64,000 nucleotides of DNA from Demequina salsinemoris (GTDB lineage Bacteria; Actinomycetota; Actinomycetes; Actinomycetales; Demequinaceae): positions 1 to 64,000 of the forward strand of contig NZ_BBQZ01000003.1 of assembly GCF_000974805.1 (NCBI RefSeq), given 5' to 3'. How positions within the stretch are numbered: the first letter of the stretch is position 1; the number at the start of each line of letters is the position of its first letter. Shown piece by piece: positions 52,192 through 59,770 of this stretch. The position numbers and the translations under genes were made by a program. Under the pieces are notes generated by a model that saw nothing but the letters and a program-made list of their open reading frames with translations, was not told the origin of the DNA and did not search any database.

Positions 52192-52728
52192 ATGCCGCCA
52201 GAGACCACCCCCTACGCGCTCGTGCGCCGCAAGGGCATGAAGAATCTCCGCATCCGCGTCCGGCCAGCCGACGGCGGCGTCGCGGTATCGGCGCCGCACT
52301 GGGTGCCCAAGCGGACGATCGACGACTTCGTGGCCGGGCGCTCGGAATGGATCGCGCGAGAGCGGGCGCGCCTCGCGACCCTCCCGCCCCCGCTCGAGGC
52401 CGGCCCCGAGGCCGAGGCGTTGCGCGCCGAGCTGCGCGCGCGGGTCGCGCCGATGCTGGCCCGCTGGGCCGAGCGCATGGATCTGCTGCCGGTGCCGCCC
52501 TTCATCGTCCGCCGGATGACGACCCGGTGGGGCACGTGCAATGTCCGGACCCGCCGGATCACGTTCGCGCTCGAGCTCGCGCGCAAGGATGACGAGAAGC
52601 TCGAGTACGTCGTGGTCCACGAGCTCGCTCACCTCATCGAGGCGGGTCACGGACCGCGCTTCCACGCCGTCATGGACGCGCATCTGCCCGACTGGAAGCG
52701 GATCCGGCGCAAGCTCAACGGCCGCTGA
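52192..52728 (+). CDS. YgjP-like (DUF45/M48-type) metallopeptidase
   Basis: A 178-residue zinc-metalloprotease-fold protein with HELAHLIEAGHGPRFHAVM (HExxH...H) near residue 141 and RWGTCNVRTRRITFALEL upstream, the signature of YgjP/SprT-like DUF45 proteins. Some were reported as UTP-directed or peptide-acting enzymes; the role here is unknown. No membrane segment is visible. Confidence 0.88.
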   Translation: MPPETTPYALVRRKGMKNLRIRVRPADGGVAVSAPHWVPKRTIDDFVAGRSEWIARERARLATLPPPLEAGPEAEALRAELRARVAPMLARWAERMDLLPVPPFIVRRMTTRWGTCNVRTRRITFALELARKDDEKLEYVVVHELAHLIEAGHGPRFHAVMDAHLPDWKRIRRKLNGR

Positions 52729-52845
52729 CGGCGTGTCAAGAAGATGCGAAGGTGAATCTTCCTCGCTTCGAGGTCGACGCGAGCAGCCCGCCGAGGCTCC
52801 GCGCTGCTCTCGTGCGAAGTTCCTGCGCCGCGAGAATGCTCCCTG

Positions 52846-54099
52846 CTAGAAGCTCAGATTGCAGATCGGCTCACGGTCGGAGCGGAAGGCGCGAGAAGCG
52901 CTGCGGACGGACCCGGGGCTCTCCTCCTCGACCCGGCCGGCGGCACGCAGCGCCTCGAGCGACGTTCCACCAAGGAGCGCCGCGGACAGCGCGTCGATCC
53001 CGAGTCGAAGATCGCAAGGTGCATCCGTGCGCTCTATCATCGGCGTGGCGTCGGCCCGGGCTGACAGCTTCCAACGCCCCTCATTCGAGGCAAGAAGTGC
53101 ATCGCTGACCTCTATCACGACATCGAGGTCCGCCGAGTAGGTCCTCGAGGCGAGCGCCGCGGGCACGTCGAGGATGCGCAGCCACATCCCGTCGAACTCC
53201 CGCATGCCGATGCCGCGAGGGTCCTCGAGCAGCTGGAGGAGGAGCGTGTCGGCACCGCCCGCGGTGATCTTGCAGGACGCCATCAGGTCCAGGTCCGCGA
53301 CCACACTGAACAGCCGCCGGGTCGAGGCGGAGTCGGCAGCGCCCCAGACCTTGACCTCGACGGTGCCCGCGGCAGCGACCTCCGACCAGTTCACCGAGCG
53401 GGAGAGCACCGCGTAGGCGGCAGGGCCCTCGGCGTCCTCGACGATCACGATCCGCTGCTCCTCCGCATCCGGGTGGGGCACCGTGAGGTTGAGGAGCGCA
53501 TCGTGCGCGACGGAGTCGCCGATCTCCACGGGAGAGCCGGGCGCGTCGAGGCGGCGCTGGACGGCGCGGACCACGTCGGCGTGCACCGTCATGTCGATGG
53601 TCTCGATGCGGACGGGAAGATCATCGGAGCCGGGCACGGGCCGAAGCTTGGGCGATCTCCCGAGGTCCAACGCTGTCTTCGCCGCGGCCATGGCGTAGCC
53701 GAAACGCGGGTAGATGGCCGTCTCGGCGGCGTACAGCACGCTCACCGCCTCCCCGCGGGCCAGCGCGCGCGAGAAGTGGTCGGCGATCATCGTCGTGAGG
53801 ATTCCTCGGCGGCGGTGCGCGGGGTGGACGCTGACCCAGGTCAGCCCCGAGGCCCGCATCGTCCCTCCGCCCGGCATGCGCAGGGACATCGAGTGCGAGG
53901 AGTGGACGCCACAGAACGTGCCGACCGGCCCGCGCGCGGGATCCGTGATCTCAAGCGCCCTCGCGTGCTCCCACGGGACCGTGGAGCGCATCGCCGTGGG
54001 CTCGAGCCTGAACGCGAACGCCCATTCGACGAGCGAGAGCATCTCCGCGGACCGTGACTGGTCGAGCGAGACGATCTGGTAGCCGGCAGGGACACTCAT
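52846..54099 (-). CDS. Eis-type GNAT N-acetyltransferase
   Basis: A 417-residue acetyltransferase with two GNAT-like regions and a C-terminal SCP2-like domain, the Eis architecture. Acetyl-CoA motif VSVHPAHRRRGILTTMI; the conserved Tyr in IYPRFGYAMA; and a C-terminal Phe (CNLSF) whose carboxylate acts as general base in Eis enzymes. Such proteins acetylate aminoglycosides, cationic peptides or proteins. The start at 54099 has GAGGATCGG upstream. A decamer lies in the coding region (53855). Confidence 0.9.
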   Translation of the reverse strand: MSVPAGYQIVSLDQSRSAEMLSLVEWAFAFRLEPTAMRSTVPWEHARALEITDPARGPVGTFCGVHSSHSMSLRMPGGGTMRASGLTWVSVHPAHRRRGILTTMIADHFSRALARGEAVSVLYAAETAIYPRFGYAMAAAKTALDLGRSPKLRPVPGSDDLPVRIETIDMTVHADVVRAVQRRLDAPGSPVEIGDSVAHDALLNLTVPHPDAEEQRIVIVEDAEGPAAYAVLSRSVNWSEVAAAGTVEVKVWGAADSASTRRLFSVVADLDLMASCKITAGGADTLLLQLLEDPRGIGMREFDGMWLRILDVPAALASRTYSADLDVVIEVSDALLASNEGRWKLSARADATPMIERTDAPCDLRLGIDALSAALLGGTSLEALRAAGRVEEESPGSVRSASRAFRSDREPICNLSF

Positions 54100-54147
54100 G
54101 AACCGATCCTCGCAAAGGACGAGGCGCGGTTCGGCGCGGCGCGCCGG

Positions 54148-54627
54148 TCAGTCCTGAGCGGCGGCGATCCTGTCGGCGAGGCGCGCGTACTCGACCTTGA
54201 GGCAGCGGTTCTGCACCACGACCGCCCCGGCCTTGCACGCCCTGTCGGCGGCCTCGGGGTGGCGCACGCCGAGCTGCATCCACACGACGGGCGCGCCGAC
54301 CTGGACGGACTCGTGGACCACGGGCGGCACGTGGTCCGAACGGCGGAAGATGTCGACGATGTCGACGTCCACGGGGACGTCATGCAGGGATGCGTAGAAC
54401 GCGTGGCCACGGATCTCGTCGTCCGGCTGGGCCACGGGATTGACGAGGTACACCTCGTAGTCAGTGTGGTCCATGAGCCACTCGGCGATCCGGTGGCTCG
54501 TGCGGGCGGGGTTCGGGGAGGCTCCCACGACGGCCACGGTGCGGGCGCGCGCGAGAACGTCGACGAGCACCGAGTCGTCGGGCACATCGGAGCCGAGCGG
54601 CAGCGGGCAGGCGGCGTCAGTCGTCAT
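54148..54627 (-). CDS. CoA-binding domain protein (YccU-like)
   Basis: A 159-residue Rossmann-fold CoA-binding protein: VAVVGASPNPARTSHRIAEWL, VYLVNPV, VDIVDIFRRSDHVPPVV and VWMQLGVRHPEAA are typical. GGGAG lies 9 nt before the ATG at 54627. Role unknown in most bacteria. Confidence 0.9.
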   Translation of the reverse strand: MTTDAACPLPLGSDVPDDSVLVDVLARARTVAVVGASPNPARTSHRIAEWLMDHTDYEVYLVNPVAQPDDEIRGHAFYASLHDVPVDVDIVDIFRRSDHVPPVVHESVQVGAPVVWMQLGVRHPEAADRACKAGAVVVQNRCLKVEYARLADRIAAAQD

Positions 54628-54713
54628 GCGGGTGAAACTCCCTGGGTCATACGGGCATTCCCGATGAAGCCATGACACTACGACAAATCCGGATCCGCGC
54701 GGGCACTGGGTCC

Positions 54714-54777
54714 CGCATCGTCCCCGTCGCCCGGCCCACCTCCCTGGCCTCTCGCATCGTCCGCGCCCGCATCGTCC
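54714..54777. repeat. Cluster of three reverse decamers
   Basis: CGCATCGTCC occurs at 54714, 54753 and 54768, all in the same orientation, in the noncoding stretch between the CoA-binding gene and dps. No gene is seen in 54628-54875. Confidence 0.6.
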
Positions 54778-54875
54778 CCGGGGCCTGACCCGGGACTGTC
54801 CGAACCGGCGTCGCCGTCCTACCCTGAAGGCAGGGGAGACCCCCCTCTCCCCACGGCCACGAGGGAGGCACCACC

Positions 54876-55382
54876 ATGATGGAGCACATGACGCCCGTCG
54901 CGACGGCTGAGAACAGCCCGAGCATCGGGATCCGCGCCGAGGACCTGCGTGCGATCAACCACGGACTCGCGCAGGTGCTGTCCGACACCTTCACGCTGTA
55001 CGTGAAGACCCAGGGGTATCACTGGAACGTCACCGGCCCGCACTTCCGAGCACTCCACCTCATGTTCGAGGAGCAGTACACGGAGCTGCGCGACACGGTG
55101 GACGACATCGCAGAGCGGATGCGCGCGCTCGGCTCAGGGGCTCCCGGCTCGCTGTCCGAGTTCCTGGATCACTCCACGATCGTCGACAACCAGCCGCACA
55201 CCGACGCCATGTCGATGGTGATGACGCTCGCGGCGGACCACGAGACCGTCGCGCGCCTCATCCGCCCGCTCGTGGACGTCGCCGAGGACGCCGGCGATGG
55301 CGCGACCGCCGACCTGCTCAACGCGCGCCTCGCCGCGCACGAGAAGGCCGCGTGGATGCTGAGGGCGTTCGCCGCCGAGTAG
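54876..55382 (+). CDS. dps: Dps-family ferritin-like DNA protection protein
   Basis: A 168-residue ferritin-like protein that stores iron and protects DNA from peroxide. Ferroxidase residues lie in YHWNVTGPHFRALHLMFEEQYTEL (core) and DDIAERMRALG; helices and length match Dps. Ribosome site GGGAGG. Followed by tandem repeats and a strong terminator. Confidence 0.95.
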   Translation: MMEHMTPVATAENSPSIGIRAEDLRAINHGLAQVLSDTFTLYVKTQGYHWNVTGPHFRALHLMFEEQYTELRDTVDDIAERMRALGSGAPGSLSEFLDHSTIVDNQPHTDAMSMVMTLAADHETVARLIRPLVDVAEDAGDGATADLLNARLAAHEKAAWMLRAFAAE

Positions 55383-55396
55383 TCGGTGTCGCGCCG

Positions 55397-55445
55397 CTGA
55401 GACAGAGCACCCCTGAGACAGAGCACCCCTGAGACAGAGCACCCC
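55397..55445 (+). repeat. 16-bp tandem repeat after dps
   Basis: CTGAGACAGAGCACCC is repeated three times in tandem (55397, 55413, 55429), then degrades to CAGACAGAGCAACGGG, running into the terminator. It lies in the dps 3-prime untranslated region. Confidence 0.8.
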
Positions 55446-55455
55446 CAGACAGAGC

Positions 55456-55485
55456 AACGGGCCCCCGCCGAAGCGGGGGCCCGTT
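55456..55485 (+). terminator. Intrinsic terminator of dps
   Basis: AACGGGCCCCCGC / GCGGGGGCCCGTT, 13-bp perfect stem, CGAA loop. 55486-55660 shows no gene. Confidence 0.85.
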
Positions 55486-55660
55486 CTCCTTGGCGCGGCT
55501 GAGGGGTTCGCGCCAGGTCTCTGTGCGCCTCCGTGATGGTGCTGCATCCACGCGCGGGAATCGATCCCCCTGTGAATGCGCCCCCACCCGAAAGCGACTA
55601 ACTTCAGCATAACCACAATGTGACACCATGTGCAGGTTTCTGTGGAATGGATCACACTCC

Positions 55661-55700
55661 CAGCACGGAGAACGTCTGTGGAGCTGGGTTCCCCGTGCTG
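55661..55700 (-). terminator. Terminator of the cysK-cysE operon
   Basis: CAGCACGGAGAAC pairs with GTTCCCCGTGCTG (one mismatch), 14-nt loop, 8 bp after the cysE stop. Confidence 0.7.
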
Positions 55701-55707
55701 TCGTGGA

Positions 55708-56346
55708 TCAGATGTAGTACATCGCGGGCTCGTGCAGGTCCGTGTCTCCGGACGCGTGCACGTGGGAGTCGCCCTGGTCGACGCACGACGCCGCGGTGTG
55801 CGCCTCCGCAGGCTTCGGGTGCTCCTTGATCTTCGCCGGGATGCCCACGGCGGTCGCGCCGTTGGGGACGTCCTTGACGACCACGGCGTTCGCGCCGATC
55901 CGCGAGTCCGACCCGACGTACACGGGGCCGAGCACGCGCGCGCCCGCGCCGATGACGACGCGATCGCCCACGGTGGGGTGACGCTTGCCGTGGCTCATCG
56001 AGGTGCCGCCCAAGTTGATGTTGTTGAACATCAGGACGTCGTCGCCGACCACCGCGGTCTCGCCGATGACGACGCCCATGCCGTGGTCGATGAACACACG
56101 CCTGCCCAGCTGGGCGCCGGGGTGGATCTCGATGCCGGTCATGTGCCGCGCGTGCTGAGAGACCAGGCGCGCGAGCGACCGGCGCCCGCGCAGCCACAGC
56201 CAATGCGCGACGCGGTGATACCAGACGGCGTGAACGCCCTGGTAGGACACCCAGATGACGAACGACGACGGCGCGGCGGGATCGCGATCCTTCGCTGCGC
56301 GCACGTCCTCTGCCATGAGGGCGATCCCTCTCGGCCTGCCCGTCAT
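55708..56346 (-). CDS. cysE: Serine O-acetyltransferase
   Basis: Makes O-acetylserine from serine and acetyl-CoA for cysteine synthesis. The 212-residue short-form enzyme has a left-handed beta helix of hexapeptide repeats ([59 protein letters not shown], cores). The long N-terminal domain of enteric CysE is missing, as in other actinobacteria, and the C-terminus is extended (about 25 residues, ending MYYI). Start 56346 has AGGAAGGAG. It is 43 bp after cysK. Confidence 0.93.
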   Translation of the reverse strand: MTGRPRGIALMAEDVRAAKDRDPAAPSSFVIWVSYQGVHAVWYHRVAHWLWLRGRRSLARLVSQHARHMTGIEIHPGAQLGRRVFIDHGMGVVIGETAVVGDDVLMFNNINLGGTSMSHGKRHPTVGDRVVIGAGARVLGPVYVGSDSRIGANAVVVKDVPNGATAVGIPAKIKEHPKPAEAHTAASCVDQGDSHVHASGDTDLHEPAMYYI

Positions 56347-56389
56347 CCGGGTGCTCCTTCCTGGTTCTCTGCCTCGACGCTGTCGCGCG

Positions 56390-57325
56390 TCAGTCCATCA
56401 GGTCCGCGTAGAGGACCGTGGACAGGTAGCGCTCACCGAATGACGGGATGATCGCGACGATGGTCTTGCCCGCGTTCTCGGGGCGCTTGCCGACCTCGAT
56501 CGCGGCGTGCAGCGCGGCGCCTGACGAGATGCCGACGAGCAGGCCCTCCTGGCGGGCGGCGGCGCGCGAGGTCGCGATCGCGGTCTCGGCGTCGACGTCG
56601 AAGACCTCGTCGTAGATGTCCGTGTTGAGGATCGGCGGGATGAAGTTCGGGCCGATGCCCTGGATCTTGTGCGGGCCGGGCTGACCGCCGTTGAGGATCG
56701 GGGACTCCGAGGGCTCGACAGCGATGATCTGCACGGACGGCTTCTTGGCCTTGAGGACCTCGCCGACACCCGTGATGGTGCCGCCGGTGCCGATGCCCGC
56801 CACGACGATGTCGACCTCGCCGTCGGTGTCGGCCCAGATCTCCTCGGCCGTCGTCTTGCGGTGGATCTCCGGGTTGGCGGCGTTCGCGAACTGCTTCGCG
56901 GCGACGGCGCCGGGACGCTCCGCGAGGACCTTCTCCGCGGCGTTCAGCGCGCCGGACATGCCCTCGGCTCCGGGGGTGAGGATGAGCTCGGCGCCGAAGG
57001 CGCGCAGCAGGGCGCGGCGCTCCTTGGACATCGTTTCCGGCATGGTGATGACGACGTTGTAGCCGCGTGCCGCGCCGACCATCGCGAGCGCGATGCCGGT
57101 GTTGCCCGACGTCGCCTCGACGATCGTGCCGCCGGGCTGGAGCTCGCCGGAGGCCTCCGCGGCGTCGACGATCGCGACGCCCAGGCGGTCCTTGACCGAG
57201 TTGGCGGGGTTGTAGAACTCGAGCTTGCCGAGGATCGTCGCGTCGACGCCCTCCGTGAGCTTGTTGATCCGCACGAGCGGGGTGTTGCCGATGAGCTTGG
57301 TCGCGTCGTCGTAGATGCGTGCCAT
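56390..57325 (-). CDS. cysK: Cysteine synthase (O-acetylserine sulfhydrylase)
   Basis: PLP enzyme joining sulfide and O-acetylserine. The 311-residue protein has the PLP lysine in [27 protein letters not shown], the phosphate loop [10 protein letters not shown] and [19 protein letters not shown], diagnostic of CysK. Start 57325 ([18 protein letters not shown]). First enzyme gene of a cysK-cysE operon, 154 bp downstream of a Cys-rich leader ORF. Confidence 0.96.
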   Translation of the reverse strand: MARIYDDATKLIGNTPLVRINKLTEGVDATILGKLEFYNPANSVKDRLGVAIVDAAEASGELQPGGTIVEATSGNTGIALAMVGAARGYNVVITMPETMSKERRALLRAFGAELILTPGAEGMSGALNAAEKVLAERPGAVAAKQFANAANPEIHRKTTAEEIWADTDGEVDIVVAGIGTGGTITGVGEVLKAKKPSVQIIAVEPSESPILNGGQPGPHKIQGIGPNFIPPILNTDIYDEVFDVDAETAIATSRAAARQEGLLVGISSGAALHAAIEVGKRPENAGKTIVAIIPSFGERYLSTVLYADLMD

Positions 57326-57479
57326 GGTGAGGAGTTTCCTTCGCTGTTGTTTTCCGGGGTGGGTAACGCCGAGGCGTCGGGTCGGCATTCCTCACTATCG
57401 CAGGAAGGCCGGGGGCGAGCACTGGTGAGGCGGTCCCGTTGCCCGGGTGCGCCCAGGGGTCGGGGCCTGCGCCAGCGCT

Positions 57480-57587
57480 CTAGAGACAGCGGCAGGCGGC
57501 CGGCATGCAGGGCATGCCGGCCATGCGCATGGCACAGGTGTCGAGGGCAGGAGCGTGCGTCGCGACGACGCTGCTCACGTTGCTCAT
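57480..57587 (-). CDS. Cys-rich leader peptide upstream of cysK
   Basis: A 35-residue ORF, with four Cys and four Met in its second half (ALDTCAMRMAGMPCMPAACRCL, clipped here to CAMRMAGMPCMPAACRCL). It has its own promoter and a very good ribosome site (CAGGGAGGAATCGGG). The Cys codons at the end of the peptide suit ribosome stalling on uncharged tRNA-Cys, as in cysteine-responsive attenuation described in actinobacteria. I cannot point to a clear terminator in 57326-57479, so control could also act through translation. Confidence 0.75.
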   Translation of the reverse strand: MSNVSSVVATHAPALDTCAMRMAGMPCMPAACRCL

Positions 57588-57614
57588 CCCGATTCCTCCC
57601 TGTGCGATGCGGCC

Positions 57615-57644
57615 AGGGTAGCCCGGCGTCCGGCGCGGGGGCAA
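57615..57644 (-). promoter_or_regulatory. Promoter of the leader-cysK-cysE operon
   Basis: Minus strand TTGCCC (57639-57644), 18-bp spacer, TACCCT (57615-57620), about 27 bp before the leader ATG. Confidence 0.55.
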
Positions 57645-57715
57645 GCGCAGGTTGTGGGTCGGCGGCGAACCTGCCACGTAGGCTGGACGCGTCCGTCAGC
57701 GCAGAAGGAGTGTTC

Positions 57716-58210
57716 GTGGCCGCCGTTCCGTACATCGAGGAGTACACCGTCGAGGGGTTCGTCCGGGCGAGCGCTCTGGAGCTGTGGAACCTGCTGAGCG
57801 ACCCGATCGACTACGCGAGGTCCCGCAAGGACATCACCGAGATCGAGGTGCTCGACGGCGTCATGGGGGAGAAGGGCTGTCGCACCCGGACCACCCACAA
57901 GGTCGGCAAGACCGACTTCATCGTGACCGAGGACACGCTTGAGGCGGACAAGCCCCGGCTGCTCGTGAAGCGGGCCCTCAACGCGCAGATGACCTCGACG
58001 TCGCGCTGGGAGATCGAGGATGCGGACGGCGGCGCCAAGGTGACCGTGACGTCGACGCTGGAGGCCTCGCTCGGGATGGTCCAGCGGTGGTTCATCACGC
58101 GCCAGGCGATGCAGCGCGAGCGCTCCGCGATCGATGCGGTCCGCGAGCAGTGCGAGGAGTACAGCGTGTTCTTCGACAAGCGCCGCACGAACCTCGGCTT
58201 CGACATCTGA
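57716..58210 (+). CDS. SRPBCC-fold protein (DUF2505-like)
   Basis: A 164-residue START/SRPBCC-fold protein (YIEEYTVEGFVRASALELWNLLSDPIDYA start, STSRWEIEDADGGAKVTVTSTLE in the sheet, long C-terminal helix), likely a small hydrophobic ligand-binding protein. GTG 57716 has AGAAGGAG 5 nt upstream, and TAGGCT (57679) gives a -10. Its divergent neighbour is the cys leader. Confidence 0.78.
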   Translation: MAAVPYIEEYTVEGFVRASALELWNLLSDPIDYARSRKDITEIEVLDGVMGEKGCRTRTTHKVGKTDFIVTEDTLEADKPRLLVKRALNAQMTSTSRWEIEDADGGAKVTVTSTLEASLGMVQRWFITRQAMQRERSAIDAVREQCEEYSVFFDKRRTNLGFDI

Positions 58211-58286
58211 CGCGACGGGCACCCCAGCGCCATACTGAACCCAGGCATCGTCCGTCCCCGTTCATCGATGCCGCGTGGAGGTCCTC

Positions 58287-58706
58287 ATGGAATGGCTGTC
58301 GTTCGCCGACGTGAGCTGGCTGGGAGTGCTGCTCGCGTTCGTCGCCTCGTTCGTGTTCGGGTGGCTCTGGTACTCGCAGTTCGCGTTCTTCCCGGTGTGG
58401 GCCCGGCTCGGGAACCTCGACCTCGAGAGGCTCGGCAACACGAGCATGGGCCCCGTGTTCGGTCAGATGATCGTCGGCAACGTGCTCGGCATCGTCACGC
58501 TCGCGCTGCTCATGGCCGGCCTGGGCGCCTCGGGGCCGGTCGACGGCCTCGTGCTCGGACTCATCGTCGGCGTGGCCTTCCGCGCGGGCGCGCATCTGGT
58601 GCATAACGGCTTCGCGCAGCGCGTCGGTGGGATCACCCTGATCGACTCGGCCCACGACGCCCTCGCGCTCGCGATCTCCGGCCTCGTCCTCGGATTGTTC
58701 ATGTAA
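58287..58706 (+). CDS. DUF1761 membrane protein
   Basis: A 139-residue membrane protein with four predicted spans and DUF1761 features (WLGVLLAFVASFVFGWLWYSQFAF; VFGQMIVGNVLGIVTLALLMAGL, cores). Role unknown. ATG 58287 has GGAGG 5 nt upstream. Confidence 0.85.
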   Translation: MEWLSFADVSWLGVLLAFVASFVFGWLWYSQFAFFPVWARLGNLDLERLGNTSMGPVFGQMIVGNVLGIVTLALLMAGLGASGPVDGLVLGLIVGVAFRAGAHLVHNGFAQRVGGITLIDSAHDALALAISGLVLGLFM

Positions 58707-58721
58707 CGAGGAAATTCCTCG
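58707..58721. promoter_or_regulatory. 15-bp palindrome before the aldo-keto reductase gene
   Basis: CGAGGAAATTCCTCG, 7-bp arms around a single A, 25 bp before the next ATG. Possible operator; could also be the 3-prime hairpin of DUF1761. Confidence 0.4.
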
Positions 58722-58745
58722 CGCGTCCCGCACGTTGCCATCTGT

Positions 58746-59696
58746 ATGACAGTGAATACGGATACGACCATCGCCCTCGGTTCCCTCGACCTGTCCGGCG
58801 CCCCCCTCGCGCTCGGCGGCAACGTTTTCGGCTGGACGGCCGACGCGGACGCCTCCTTCTCCGTGCTTGACGGCTTCGTCGACGGGGGAGGGCTGCTCAT
58901 CGACACTGCCGACGTCTACTCGGCCTGGGCGCCCGGTCACGTCGGCGGCGAGTCCGAGTCGGTCCTCGGCGCCTGGTTCGCGGCCGCTGGCCGCAGGGAC
59001 GATGTGCTGGTCGCCACCAAGGTCTCCGAGCACTCGGAGTTCTCGGGGCTGAGCGGCGCCACGATCCGGGCCGCCGCGGAGGCGTCGCTCAAGCGGCTCG
59101 GTACCGACCGCATCGACCTGTACTACGCGCACTTCGACCACGACGACCCGATCGAGGAGACCGCAGCGGCCTTCTCCTCCCTCGTCGACGACGGGCTCGT
59201 GCGCGAGATCGGCATCTCCAACTTCTCGCCCGAGCGCATCGACGCGTGGCTCGCCGCGGCCGAGGCGAACGGGCTGCACAAGCCCGTCGCGTTGCAGCCG
59301 CACTACAACCTCATGGAGCGCGACTTCGAGGGCGGCCTGCGTGATGCGGCCGCTCGCCACGGGCTCGGCGTGCTGCCCTACTGGGGTCTCGCCAAGGGCT
59401 TCCTCACGGGCAAGTACCGCGAGGCGGACGGAGACGTCGACAGCCCGCGCGCCGGTGACGCTGTGAAGTACCTGGATGATCGCGGCCGACGCGTCCTCGC
59501 CGCGCTCGACCGCATCGCCCTCGAGCACGACGCCGAGGTCGCCTCGGTGGCTCTCGCGTGGCTCAAGGCGCAGCCGACGGTCGTGGCGCCCATCGCGTCG
59601 GCGCGCAACGCGTCGCAGCTGACGACCCTGCTCGCGTCGATGCGGCTGACCCTCACCGACGTCGAGGTCGAGGCGCTCACGGAGGCGTCCGCCTGA
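58746..59696 (+). CDS. Aldo/keto reductase
   Basis: A 316-residue NADPH-dependent TIM-barrel oxidoreductase. Catalytic tetrad visible: Asp/Tyr in IDTADVYSAWAPGHVGGES, Lys in VLVATKVSEHS, His in LYYAHFDHDDP. YWGLAKGFLTGKYR and the C-terminal cofactor segment VAPIASARNASQL are typical of AKR family 5/12-like bacterial proteins. Substrate unknown. Confidence 0.92.
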   Translation: MTVNTDTTIALGSLDLSGAPLALGGNVFGWTADADASFSVLDGFVDGGGLLIDTADVYSAWAPGHVGGESESVLGAWFAAAGRRDDVLVATKVSEHSEFSGLSGATIRAAAEASLKRLGTDRIDLYYAHFDHDDPIEETAAAFSSLVDDGLVREIGISNFSPERIDAWLAAAEANGLHKPVALQPHYNLMERDFEGGLRDAAARHGLGVLPYWGLAKGFLTGKYREADGDVDSPRAGDAVKYLDDRGRRVLAALDRIALEHDAEVASVALAWLKAQPTVVAPIASARNASQLTTLLASMRLTLTDVEVEALTEASA

Positions 59697-59716
59697 CGAT
59701 CCGCGCTCTCGCGACA

Positions 59717-59746
59717 GGGGCTCGGCGCCGTATGGTGCCGAGCCCC
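59717..59746 (+). terminator. Terminator of the aldo-keto reductase gene
   Basis: GGGGCTCGGC / GCCGAGCCCC, 10-bp perfect stem extendable inward (GCC/GGT). An alternative upstream ATG for the next gene (59732) falls inside this loop, which supports 59771 as its start. Confidence 0.75.
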
Positions 59747-59770
59747 TTCGCGTGGGACGATTCGTGCACC

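Noticed and set aside
55397..55445. Tandem repeats after dps as a CRISPR-like array
   Set aside because: The copies abut without spacers and no cas gene is present.
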